Shown one piece after another: positions 42,030 to 49,543 of a stretch of 64,000 bases of DNA. Position numbers and translations under genes: made by a program. The notes beneath the pieces are model-generated. The model saw only the letters and a program-made list of their open reading frames with translations, had not been told where the DNA came from and did no database searches. Each line of letters starts with the position of its first letter. The first letter of the stretch is position 1. The DNA is from Larkinella terrae. GTDB taxonomy: Bacteria; Bacteroidota; Bacteroidia; Cytophagales; Spirosomataceae. The DNA is taken from contig NZ_WJXZ01000001.1 of the NCBI RefSeq assembly GCF_009668025.1, positions 599,004-663,003 on the forward strand, given 5' to 3'.

Positions 42030-43090
42030 TGGCCGCCCGAAAACTATTGCTGATCGAAGATGAACCCCAATTGCGGCTCAATACGGCCGATTTGCTCGAG
42101 CTTTCGGGCTACCGGGTGCAAACCGCCGGGTCGGGCAAGGAAGGCGTGCAACTGGCCCTGACCGACAAACCCGATCTGGTCCTGTGCGACGTCATGATGC
42201 CCGGCCTGGACGGCTACGGCGTGCTGCAGATTTTCAGTCATCATCCGGATCTGATGGCAATTCCGTTTATTTTCCTGACCGCCAAAGCCGAGCGTGCCGA
42301 CCTCCGGAAAGGTATGGAACTCGGGGCCGACGATTACCTGACCAAACCGTTTGGCGAAGCGGAACTGATTGGCGCGATCGAAACCCGGCTGCGGCTGGCC
42401 GACCAACGGCGGTCACCGGCCAATACGGCTCATACGCTGGGCGATTTTCTGAATGACGTTCAGCACCGTGACGGCCTGGCTTCGCTGGCGGCCAACCGCG
42501 TTGGGCATCCGATCAAGCGCCGGAAGGTCATTTATGCCGAGGGCGACGATCCGACGAAGATTTATTTCGTGCAAAGTGGCAAGGTCCGCACCCAGCGCGA
42601 AAACGCCGAAGGCAAGGAACTGGTGACGGGTTTGTACGGCCCCGGCGATTTTTTCGGCTATACCGCCCTGCTCGAAAACCGGTCGTATGAAGACACCGCG
42701 CTGGCGCTGGAGGACTCGACGCTCTGTTACATTCCCAAAGACGATTTTCTGAATCTGCTGTTTTGCCACGCCGACGTGGCGCGGTCGTTCATCAAACTCC
42801 TCGCCAACACCATCGCCGATCAGGAGCGGCAGTTGCTGGGCCTGGCCTACAATTCCCTGCGGAAACGCGTCGCCAGCGGTTTGCTGAAATACGTCCGGCG
42901 GTTTCAGGCCGAATCCGGCACCGCTCTGACGGTTTCGCTCACCCGCGAAGAATTGGGCATGCTCTCCGGCACCGCCACCGAATCATTGATCCGCACGCTC
43001 GGAGACTTTCGGGACGAAGGCATCATTGATCTGCGCGACGGCAAAATCGTTGTTACGGATCCGGGCCGGCTCGAACGGCTGAAATGGTAG
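42029..43090 (+). CDS. Response regulator with REC, cNMP-binding-like and Crp HTH domains
   Basis: A 353-residue regulator. The REC domain (residues ~5-120) has the acidic pair ED (10-11), phospho-acceptor D54 in LCDVMMPG, a conserved Thr in FLTAKAE and the Lys in LTKPF. A Crp-type beta roll (~155-270; KRRKVIYAEGDDPTKIYFV, GDFFGYTALLENR) and a Crp helix-turn-helix (~300-345; LTREELGMLSGTATESLIRTL) follow. The REC domain replaces the small-molecule signal of ordinary Crp proteins with phosphorylation. The start overlaps the HisKA-only gene by 1 nt, so the two are translationally coupled. Confidence 0.93.
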   Translation: MAARKLLLIEDEPQLRLNTADLLELSGYRVQTAGSGKEGVQLALTDKPDLVLCDVMMPGLDGYGVLQIFSHHPDLMAIPFIFLTAKAERADLRKGMELGADDYLTKPFGEAELIGAIETRLRLADQRRSPANTAHTLGDFLNDVQHRDGLASLAANRVGHPIKRRKVIYAEGDDPTKIYFVQSGKVRTQRENAEGKELVTGLYGPGDFFGYTALLENRSYEDTALALEDSTLCYIPKDDFLNLLFCHADVARSFIKLLANTIADQERQLLGLAYNSLRKRVASGLLKYVRRFQAESGTALTVSLTREELGMLSGTATESLIRTLGDFRDEGIIDLRDGKIVVTDPGRLERLKW

Positions 43091-43094
43091 CTAA

Positions 43095-43130
43095 ACGCAG
43101 AAAGCCACCTTTTCAAGTGGCTTTCTGCGT
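43095..43130. terminator. Terminator-type hairpin between convergent genes
   Basis: A perfect 14-bp stem, ACGCAGAAAGCCAC (43095-43108) with GTGGCTTTCTGCGT (43117-43130), encloses an 8-nt loop between the regulator and rng. Only a short T stretch follows on either strand. Confidence 0.75.
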
Positions 43131-43148
43131 AAAAACGGGAGACTGAAA

Positions 43149-44711
43149 TTAGGTGGCTGCCACCTCAATCTCTTCGCCCTGTTTGTTATAAAACTTGAAT
43201 TCGTTGATACCGAACGAACTGTCTTTGATCAATTTGACCCAGGTTTTGTGTTTCATAAACCACTGCATCTGTTTCGAATACCAGCCTGCTGTGTAGTACG
43301 CGTAGAGGTAGGGATGCATCATAATCTGCACACCACGCTCGTTCTGGCGGGTCAAAATATATTCTAAATTCTGTTCGATCGCATCCGTAATCAGGATACT
43401 GGCCTGAATGGTTCCGGTGCCGCCACAGGTCGGGCAAACTTCTTTGGTAACAATGTTGATTTCCGGACGAACGCGCTGGCGGGTAATCTGCATCAGCCCA
43501 AACTTCGTCAACGGCAAAATCGTGAATTTCGAGCGGTCAGTTTTCATTTCTTCCCGCATCACGTCGAAAATCATTTTCTTGTTATCGGGTTTCTTCATGT
43601 CGATAAAATCGATGACGATGATTCCACCCATATCGCGCAGCCGGAGCTGGCGGGCAATTTCTTTGGCAGCTTCCTTGTTTACGCTGACCGCCGTAGCCTC
43701 CTGATCTTCCTCAGAATTGGATTTGTTACCGCTATTGACATCGATAACGTGAAGCGCTTCCGTGTGTTCGATAATCAAGTAACCGCCCCCGTTCAGGCTC
43801 ACTGACCGGCCGAACAGCGACTTGATTTGTTTTTCCAGCCCGAACTGTTCGAAAACCTTCATCTTGTTGTTCGAATAGAACTTGACGATTTTCTCTTTTT
43901 CGGGGGCGATGGTGTGTATGTACGTTTTAATTTCATCGTACATCTCCCGGGAATCGACGGTAATGCTGTCGAACGACTCGTTCAGCATGTCGCGGAGGAT
44001 GGACGAAGCGCGGTTCATCTCACCAATGATCCGGTCGCGGGGTTTGGCGTCGCGCAGGAGAGCGATCCCTTTTTCCCATTTTTCGAGGGAATTGGTCAAA
44101 TCGCGGTCCAGTTCTTCAACGTCTTTTCCCTGAGCGACCGTCCGGACGATAACGCCAAAATTTTGCGGTTTAATCGACGACATCAGGCGCATCAGGCGCG
44201 TGCGTTCGGCTTTATCCGTAATTTTTTTGGACATATTGACCGTATTGGCAAAGGGTACCAATACCAGATACCGCCCCGCGATGGAGATATCGCAGGATAA
44301 GCGCGGGCCTTTGGTCGAGATGGGTTCTTTGACAACCTGCACCAGAATGGGTGCGTTCTTACCCAATACCTTATCAATTTTCCCGAGTTTGTCGATCTCG
44401 GGTTCCAGCTTGAAATTATTCAGCCGGCCGGTATTGGTCCGTTTGGCGATAACGTCTTTCGTGAATTTGTTAAGCGAATTAATGTTGGAGCCCAAGTCCA
44501 AATAATGCAGAAATGCATCTTTTTCGTAGCCAATGTCGACAAATGCCGCATTGAGGCCCGTCACTAATTTTTTAACTGTTCCTAAGTAAATATCGCCGAC
44601 GGTAAAGCTGCTGTCCGACTCTTCAACGTGATATTCCAGCAGTCTTTTGTCTTGCAAAAGTGCTATCCGATCACCTTTCTGAGTCGAACTAATTACTAAT
44701 TCGTTACTCAC
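43149..44711 (-). CDS. rng: Ribonuclease G/E family endoribonuclease
   Basis: A 520-residue RNase G-type enzyme. It has an S1 RNA-binding domain at residues ~38-125 (GDIYLGTVKKLVTGLNAAFVDIG), the 5'-sensor and DNase I-like catalytic core with catalytic Asp residues in VIDVNSGNKS (~305) and GGIIVIDFIDM (~350), and the zinc-link CPTCGGTG (~430). It lacks the long C-terminal scaffold of RNase E. It acts in mRNA decay and rRNA maturation. The start is GTG at 44709-44711; no upstream ATG is in frame. The long leader carries a terminator-like structure. Confidence 0.95.
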   Translation of the reverse strand: MSNELVISSTQKGDRIALLQDKRLLEYHVEESDSSFTVGDIYLGTVKKLVTGLNAAFVDIGYEKDAFLHYLDLGSNINSLNKFTKDVIAKRTNTGRLNNFKLEPEIDKLGKIDKVLGKNAPILVQVVKEPISTKGPRLSCDISIAGRYLVLVPFANTVNMSKKITDKAERTRLMRLMSSIKPQNFGVIVRTVAQGKDVEELDRDLTNSLEKWEKGIALLRDAKPRDRIIGEMNRASSILRDMLNESFDSITVDSREMYDEIKTYIHTIAPEKEKIVKFYSNNKMKVFEQFGLEKQIKSLFGRSVSLNGGGYLIIEHTEALHVIDVNSGNKSNSEEDQEATAVSVNKEAAKEIARQLRLRDMGGIIVIDFIDMKKPDNKKMIFDVMREEMKTDRSKFTILPLTKFGLMQITRQRVRPEINIVTKEVCPTCGGTGTIQASILITDAIEQNLEYILTRQNERGVQIMMHPYLYAYYTAGWYSKQMQWFMKHKTWVKLIKDSSFGINEFKFYNKQGEEIEVAAT

Positions 44712-44744
44712 AAGATGAATATGCGGTTAAGAGGCCTGAAAAAT

Positions 44745-44828
44745 ATATAAAAAGGCCGGGCAATCGGTTCGTTGGCATCCAGTTAAGTTCCTGGTGCACA
44801 AGCGAATAAGTCCTCCGATTGGCCGGCC
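44745..44828 (-). terminator. Terminator or attenuator ahead of rng
   Basis: Read on the minus strand, GGCCGGCCAATCGG (44828-44815) pairs with CCGATTGCCCGGCC (44767-44754) with one mismatch and is followed by TTTTTATATATTTTT. The 47-nt loop contains a smaller CCAG/CTGG hairpin. It could end the bS22-like transcript or attenuate read-through into rng. Confidence 0.65.
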
Positions 44829-44861
44829 CGTATGGTAACACCCCGCCCGCAGGCGGCTTAC

Positions 44862-44951
44862 CTATTTTTTCTTATGGCGATTCTTTCTCAGGCGCTTCTT
44901 CCGCTTGTGGGTAGCAATCTTGTGACGTTTTCTTTTCTTTCCGCAAGGCAT
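44862..44951 (-). CDS. bS22-like/AURKAIP1-COX24 domain ribosomal small protein
   Basis: A 29-residue, extremely basic protein: MPCGKKRKRHK followed by IATHKRKKRLRKNRHKKK, 17 Lys/Arg residues. It matches the AURKAIP1/COX24 domain proteins annotated throughout Bacteroidota, related to mitochondrial mS38 and actinobacterial bS22, which bind near the decoding centre of the small ribosomal subunit. Start ATG 44949-44951, stop TAG 44862-44864. It is too short for usual gene-finding cut-offs. It sits upstream of rng on the same strand, downstream of a family C repeat. Confidence 0.9.
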   Translation of the reverse strand: MPCGKKRKRHKIATHKRKKRLRKNRHKKK

Positions 44952-44985
44952 AATGGTAAATATGTTAAATGATTAAAAATGGCTG

Positions 44986-45096
44986 AATGGATTTATGGTT
45001 GGAATGGTTGGATGGCTTAAATGGTCAACATGGCTGGATTAGTAAATCCTTTACCCATTACAACCCTTTTTAGCCATTTAATCCATTAAAACCATG
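44986..45096. repeat. Intergenic inverted repeat, family C
   Basis: Left part ~44975-45040 has repeated ATGGCTGAATGG, ATGGTTGGA and ATGGTTGGATGGCTTAA; the right part ~45053-45096 has CCCATTACAACCC, TAGCCATTTAATCCATT and AAAACCATG, which pair imperfectly with it. It fills most of the gap from the TPR gene stop (45108) to the bS22-like start (44951). Confidence 0.7.
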
Positions 45097-45107
45097 TCCC
45101 GCTCAGG

Positions 45108-45962
45108 TTACAAATTCTTTTCCAGTTCTTTCACTGCTGCCTGAATCGTCGGGTCTTTTTCCCGTTCTTTCACTTTAGCCAGCAATTTTCGAGCCTCTTC
45201 TTTGCGACCCATCTCGCTCAGGCTGATGGCCAGGTAAAACTGCGCTTTGGTATTGTCCGGATGACTGGCCAGAATAGCCTGAAACCGCTCTACGGCCCGG
45301 TTATACTGCCCGGAACGCATCGACAACAGGCCCATATTGAACAGCCCAAGTTCGTTCGTCGGATCTTCTTTCAGCACATCCCGCAGCAGCATGATTCCTT
45401 TCATCGGCGTGTCCGTCGTTACGTACGTCATCGCCATATTGGCTTTAGCCGCCAACAGATTGGGGTTGCTGTCGAGTGCTTTCTGGTAAAAATCCCGGGT
45501 CTTTTTACCGAAGTCTGCCAGTTTCTGATTATCAACGGCAAACCCGTACGCTTCGTAATACAAGTCGCCGGTTCTGAGCACGTTCGCTTCGGTTGGAGCG
45601 AGTGTCGCCAGTTGTTCGGAAATCCGGGCTGCGCTGTCGAACCGACTCACTTTCCGGTATGCCTGAATCAACTCCTGACCGACAACCGGTTTTTGCTTGT
45701 CATCTACCGACTCAAAACGGCTGCTTAATCGGTTCAGTTCCTTCTGCTGTTCGGGCGAAAGGCTGGCTGTATGCAAATCCGAACGGTCGGTGCGTAGCAC
45801 CGCCGAATCGCGAACGGCCGTAGCCGGATCGGTGGTCCGTTCGTTGGTCAGTTTCCGGTCCTCGTTACGAACAACTACATTCGGCAGACTGTACAGGCCC
45901 ACCGTCAACAGTACGCCCACACCGATGACGAGAAATATAGATTTGTTCATGTTAGCAGACAT
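45108..45962 (-). CDS. Tetratricopeptide repeat protein, membrane-anchored
   Basis: A 284-residue protein with an N-terminal membrane anchor (IFLVIGVGVLLTVGLYSLP), a variable linker, and TPR repeats at residues ~145-275 (for example NPNLLAAKANMAMTYVTTD, ELGLFNMGLLSMRSGQYNRA, TKAQFYLAISLSEMGRKEEA). It likely mediates protein contacts in the periplasm. It is encoded just downstream of HU, separated by a family E hairpin that overlaps its start region. A second ATG at 45950 is also possible. Confidence 0.85.
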   Translation of the reverse strand: MSANMNKSIFLVIGVGVLLTVGLYSLPNVVVRNEDRKLTNERTTDPATAVRDSAVLRTDRSDLHTASLSPEQQKELNRLSSRFESVDDKQKPVVGQELIQAYRKVSRFDSAARISEQLATLAPTEANVLRTGDLYYEAYGFAVDNQKLADFGKKTRDFYQKALDSNPNLLAAKANMAMTYVTTDTPMKGIMLLRDVLKEDPTNELGLFNMGLLSMRSGQYNRAVERFQAILASHPDNTKAQFYLAISLSEMGRKEEARKLLAKVKEREKDPTIQAAVKELEKNL

Positions 45963-46010
45963 GAGAAATTAGACAAGAGATACGAGATTATTCTCTTGTC
46001 TAACATCTCA
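45962..46010. repeat. Intergenic inverted repeat, family E (AGACAAGAGA word)
   Basis: Arms 45962-45980 and 45992-46010 (TGAGAAATTAGACAAGAGA and TCTCTTGTCTAACATCTCA) pair at 17 of 19 positions around an 11-nt loop, which itself is made of GAGA words. It fills the gap between the HU stop (46032) and the TPR start (45962). Related single-arm sequence occurs at 6529-6564. Confidence 0.78.
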
Positions 46011-46031
46011 CCTCTTTTGTCTTCCTAATGA

Positions 46032-46337
46032 TTAAGCCGAAACGTTTTCGTTCCGTTTAACCTGGGTTTTAACCTGCTCAACAAACACTTTAGCCGGCTT
46101 GAAGCTCGGGATGAAATGTTCGTCAATAACCATCGCCGTGTTCTTGGAGATGTTCCGGGCCACTTTACGGGCTCTCTTTTTGTTGATAAAACTACCGAAC
46201 CCTCTCACGTAGATGTTCTCATTCTTCGCCAGATTATTCTTGATCACGGTAAAGAACGTCTCAATGGTGTGTTGAACATCTGCCTTGTCGATTCCTGTCT
46301 TCTCGGCAATTTCTGCGATTACGTCTGCTTTCGTCAC
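46032..46337 (-). CDS. HU family DNA-binding protein
   Basis: A 101-residue nucleoid protein with the HU/IHF fold: MTKADVIAEIAEKTGI, GFGSF at ~47-51 in place of the usual GFG-F hinge, basic arm KKRARKVARNISKN, and F-P-S-F-K-P-A (FIPSFKPAKVF) at the C-terminal part. It has a 10-residue extension after the core. The start is GTG (46335-46337), which gives the canonical N-terminus. A TACCTTTG -7 box lies 64 nt upstream. Confidence 0.93.
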   Translation of the reverse strand: MTKADVIAEIAEKTGIDKADVQHTIETFFTVIKNNLAKNENIYVRGFGSFINKKRARKVARNISKNTAMVIDEHFIPSFKPAKVFVEQVKTQVKRNENVSA

Positions 46338-46400
46338 GTTCGTACTAAACTTTAAGGTTCAATCAGTTGTTGAAAAAAAAGCCTCTCCAAATTGGGAGCA

Positions 46401-46408
46401 CAAAGGTA
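46401..46408 (-). promoter_or_regulatory. Putative HU promoter -7 element
   Basis: On the minus strand TACCTTTG (complement of 46401-46408) matches TAnnTTTG upstream of the HU gene. A run of T (complement of the A8 run near 46372-46379) follows a small CTCC/GGAG hairpin in the leader. Confidence 0.55.
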
Positions 46409-46479
46409 GATTTTTCCTGTTAGAGAAAAAACACTATTCTTTGTTTTTTCTTCTCAACGACACCAAGTTACGAATTGTT

Positions 46480-47568
46480 TTGGATTGGTTTTCAGACTTA
46501 GACGACTCAAAGACCGGTTTTGCCACCACCTTGACGGGGTGGTATGAACACCACAAGCGGGACTTGCCCTGGCGGCACACCCGCGACCCGTATTCCATCT
46601 GGTTATCAGAGGTTATTCTCCAGCAAACGCGGGTAGCGCAGGGCCGTCCGTACTACGAACGCTTCCTGGCGGCTTATCCCACGGTCCAGTCCATGGCCGG
46701 GGCCGACGAGCGCGATTTGCTGCGGCTCTGGCAGGGCCTCGGGTATTATTCAAGGGCCCGGAATATGCACAAAACCGCTCAGTACGTGGCCGAAAAACTC
46801 GAAGGGCGGTTTCCCGAAACGTATGCCGGTTTGCTTAAGTTACCCGGTATTGGCCCCTACACGGCGGCTGCCATTGCCTCGTTTGCGTTCAATGAAAAAG
46901 CAGCCGTTGTAGACGGAAACGTATACCGCGTTCTGGCCCGGGTTTTCGGCATTGACGTGGACATTACGACCAATAATGCCAAAAAAATCTTTTCGGAACG
47001 GGCCAACCAACTCATTCAGGCGTCTGATAATCCGGCTACCTACAACCAGGCTATCATGGAATTCGGCGCCATTCAGTGCACCCCGGTTTCACCCGACTGC
47101 CTGATCTGTCCGTTGCAGCAGCGCTGCCGGGCCTACCTGACCGGTCGGCAGCGGATGTTACCGGTTAAAAGCAAGAAAACCGCCGTCCGCGAACGTTTTT
47201 TTAACTACATTGTGATCCGTCAGGGCGACCGTATCGCGTTGAAAGAGCGCACCGCGAAAGACATCTGGCAGCATCTCTATGATTTTTGCCTGATTGAAAC
47301 CGAAGAACCGATGGAAGCATTCCGGGAATTACCGGAAGGAAAGGTTCTGAACTGGGTTCTGCAGGAGGGAATTTTGAAGGGTTTATCCGACGAACGAACC
47401 CACGTTTTATCCCACCAGAAAATCCGGGCGCGGTTCTGGCTGATCGAGGTTCCGGAGGGTCGGGAAGTACAGTTGCCGGAAGGTTTAATTTTTTGTAAAC
47501 CATCTGATACAGAACGGTTACCAAAGCCAATTTTAATTGCTGACTATTTGAAAAGTCTTCAATTTTGA
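46480..47568 (+). CDS. mutY: A/G-specific adenine glycosylase
   Basis: A 362-residue DNA repair enzyme that removes adenine mispaired with 8-oxoguanine. Catalytic Glu in LSEVILQQTRV, HhH motif KLPGIGPYTAAAIASF, catalytic Asp in VVDGNVYRVLARVFG and the [4Fe-4S] ligands C-x6-C-x2-C-x5-C (CTPVSPDCLICPLQQRC) are all visible, with a C-terminal Nudix-like domain that recognises 8-oxoG. There is no ATG before the core; the TTG at 46480 gives the normal length, and other non-ATG starts (46474 ATT, 46441 TTG) are possible. Upstream lies the divergent HU promoter. Confidence 0.92.
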   Translation: MDWFSDLDDSKTGFATTLTGWYEHHKRDLPWRHTRDPYSIWLSEVILQQTRVAQGRPYYERFLAAYPTVQSMAGADERDLLRLWQGLGYYSRARNMHKTAQYVAEKLEGRFPETYAGLLKLPGIGPYTAAAIASFAFNEKAAVVDGNVYRVLARVFGIDVDITTNNAKKIFSERANQLIQASDNPATYNQAIMEFGAIQCTPVSPDCLICPLQQRCRAYLTGRQRMLPVKSKKTAVRERFFNYIVIRQGDRIALKERTAKDIWQHLYDFCLIETEEPMEAFRELPEGKVLNWVLQEGILKGLSDERTHVLSHQKIRARFWLIEVPEGREVQLPEGLIFCKPSDTERLPKPILIADYLKSLQF

Positions 47569-47621
47569 CTACTTTTACTTATAGTAATTCAGTCTCCATT
47601 CATCATTTTATTTACGGTTTT

Positions 47622-48167
47622 ATGGCAAGTATGAACAAAGTGATTCTGATTGGCAATGTGGGCAATGATCCCGAAGTACGCTACCTCGATGGCGGGTCGG
47701 TTGTTGCCAAATTCAGCGTTGCCACCAACGAACGCTACACCACCCGCACCGGAGAGCAAGTCGACCAAACTGAATGGTTTCGGGTCGAAGTTTGGAATGA
47801 CCAGGCAAAAACCATTGAAAAATACGTCAAAAAAGGAAATCAGATTTATGTTGAAGGCCGTCTGAGAACCGAATCGTATACCGACCGCGAAGGCAAAGAA
47901 CGGTTCTCGCTGACGGTTCGGGCAACTACGTTCCAATTCCTCGGTGGCCGTCAGGACGGTGGCAGCGACAGCGGAGAATCCTACGCCGAATCCGCTCCGC
48001 GGGCCGACGTATCGGCGCCCCGGCAGCAGGCAGCTCCCGCCCCTGCGCGCCCCGCAGCGCCCCAACCGGCACCCGCTCCGGCCCGGCAGGCAGCTCCGGC
48101 AGCCCGGAAACCGGAACCGGTACCCGATGATCTGAATAACGCAGGTGACGACGATTTACCGTTCTAG
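47622..48167 (+). CDS. ssb: Single-stranded DNA-binding protein
   Basis: A 181-residue SSB with an OB-fold domain (residues ~1-110; MNKVILIGNVGNDPEVRYLD, TEWFRVEVWNDQAKTIEKYV, GNQIYVEGRLRTESYTDR) and a Pro/Ala-rich linker that ends in the conserved acidic tip DDLPF, the docking site for partner proteins. It follows mutY and precedes gldE as in many Bacteroidota. The start is the ATG at 47622; a second Met follows three codons later. Confidence 0.97.
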   Translation: MASMNKVILIGNVGNDPEVRYLDGGSVVAKFSVATNERYTTRTGEQVDQTEWFRVEVWNDQAKTIEKYVKKGNQIYVEGRLRTESYTDREGKERFSLTVRATTFQFLGGRQDGGSDSGESYAESAPRADVSAPRQQAAPAPARPAAPQPAPAPARQAAPAARKPEPVPDDLNNAGDDDLPF

Positions 48168-48199
48168 ACCCGCGCTTTTGTTCACCAATAAGCAACTAC

Positions 48200-49531
48200 A
48201 TGGATAGTGATCCGCCGGTGCTCCAGGTCGATACCTGGAGCACTTATCTTAGTTTTTATGGCCCTTATGCGGGCATTCTGATTGTGTTACTGGCACTGGC
48301 TGCTATTGTTTCCGCTTCGGAAGCCGCTTTTTTCTCCCTTTCCTCCGACGATCGTGCGTTTTGCCGCAACAGCGACAGCGCAGCCGAACGACGGATCATG
48401 AATCTGCTCGACCGGCCCAAGCGGTTGCTGGCTTCCCTCCTGATTTTCAATAATTTATTAAATCTCGCCATTGTTGTCATCGTTACGTACCTGGTCTGGA
48501 AACTGACCCAGTTCGACCCTACTTCCGGCTGGGTCCTGGCCAGTTTAACGGTCGTATTGACGCTGACGATTGTGTTGTTCGGGGAAATTATCCCGAAAGT
48601 ATATGCCAGCCAGAACAGTCTGTCAGTGGCTCGGCGAACCGCCCCGCTCGTGGCGCTGGCGTCGATGCTGTTCCGGCCGCTATCGGTTTTGCTGGTGAGC
48701 CTGACGAATGTGATCGATCAGCGCATCCGCCGTCGGGGTTACAAGGTTTCGATGGAAGAACTGAATCATGCCGTTGAGCTAACCAGCAGTGAATCAACCC
48801 AGGAAGAGCGCGAACTGATCAAAGGCATTGTCAATTTCAGCAATCTGACGGCTAAACAGGCCATGCGGTCGCGGGTCGATATCACGGCTTTCAGCGAAAC
48901 GCTGACATTTACGGATTTGATGGCGCAGATTAGTCAGTCCGGTTATTCGCGGGTGCCCGTCTACAAAGCCTCGCTGGATGAAATTGAAGGAATTCTGTAT
49001 CTCAAAGATTTACTACCCCACCTCGACAGCGACGATTCGTTTCAATGGCAGACGCTGATCCGACCGGTTTTTTTCATTCCGGAAACCAAAAAAATTGATG
49101 ATCTTTTGCAGGATTTTCAGAAACGGCGGGTCCACATGGCCATTGTTGTGGACGAATACGGCGGCACACGCGGACTGATTACGCTGGAAGACATCATTGA
49201 GGAGATTTTTGGGGACATCAACGACGAATTCGACGAAGAAGAACCCATTCCGTTTCAGCGGATCGATGAGCGGACGGTATTGATAGAAGGAAAAATTCTG
49301 CTGACGGACGTTTGCCGCGTATTGAACGTCGATATTTCGTATTTTGACGAAGTCAAAGGCGAAAGTGAGTCACTGGGCGGTTTGTTGCTGGAATTGTTCA
49401 CCCGCGTACCCCAAACCGGCGATGAGGTGAGCTACTCCGGATTTACGTTCAAGGTTCTTTCGGCCGATGATAAGCGCATTCAGAACGTCGAAATCACCCA
49501 AAAAGAGATAACTCAGTCAGCAAGCTCGTAG
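48200..49531 (+). CDS. gldE: Gliding motility-associated protein GldE (CNNM/CorC-like)
   Basis: A 443-residue membrane protein of the hemolysin C/CorC family. It has a DUF21 domain with three to four helices (~20-190), two CBS domains (~210-335; MRSRVDITAFSE, RVHMAIVVDEYGGTRGLITLEDII) and a CorC_HlyC C-terminal domain (~350-435). In flavobacteria GldE supports the lipoprotein GldD in gliding and type IX secretion. The position after mutY-ssb is the conserved place of gldE. The usual next gene, gldD, is absent here: an FHA-PrsW protein follows 12 nt later. Confidence 0.88.
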   Translation: MDSDPPVLQVDTWSTYLSFYGPYAGILIVLLALAAIVSASEAAFFSLSSDDRAFCRNSDSAAERRIMNLLDRPKRLLASLLIFNNLLNLAIVVIVTYLVWKLTQFDPTSGWVLASLTVVLTLTIVLFGEIIPKVYASQNSLSVARRTAPLVALASMLFRPLSVLLVSLTNVIDQRIRRRGYKVSMEELNHAVELTSSESTQEERELIKGIVNFSNLTAKQAMRSRVDITAFSETLTFTDLMAQISQSGYSRVPVYKASLDEIEGILYLKDLLPHLDSDDSFQWQTLIRPVFFIPETKKIDDLLQDFQKRRVHMAIVVDEYGGTRGLITLEDIIEEIFGDINDEFDEEEPIPFQRIDERTVLIEGKILLTDVCRVLNVDISYFDEVKGESESLGGLLLELFTRVPQTGDEVSYSGFTFKVLSADDKRIQNVEITQKEITQSASS

Positions 49532-49543
49532 CTCAGTCGTGCT

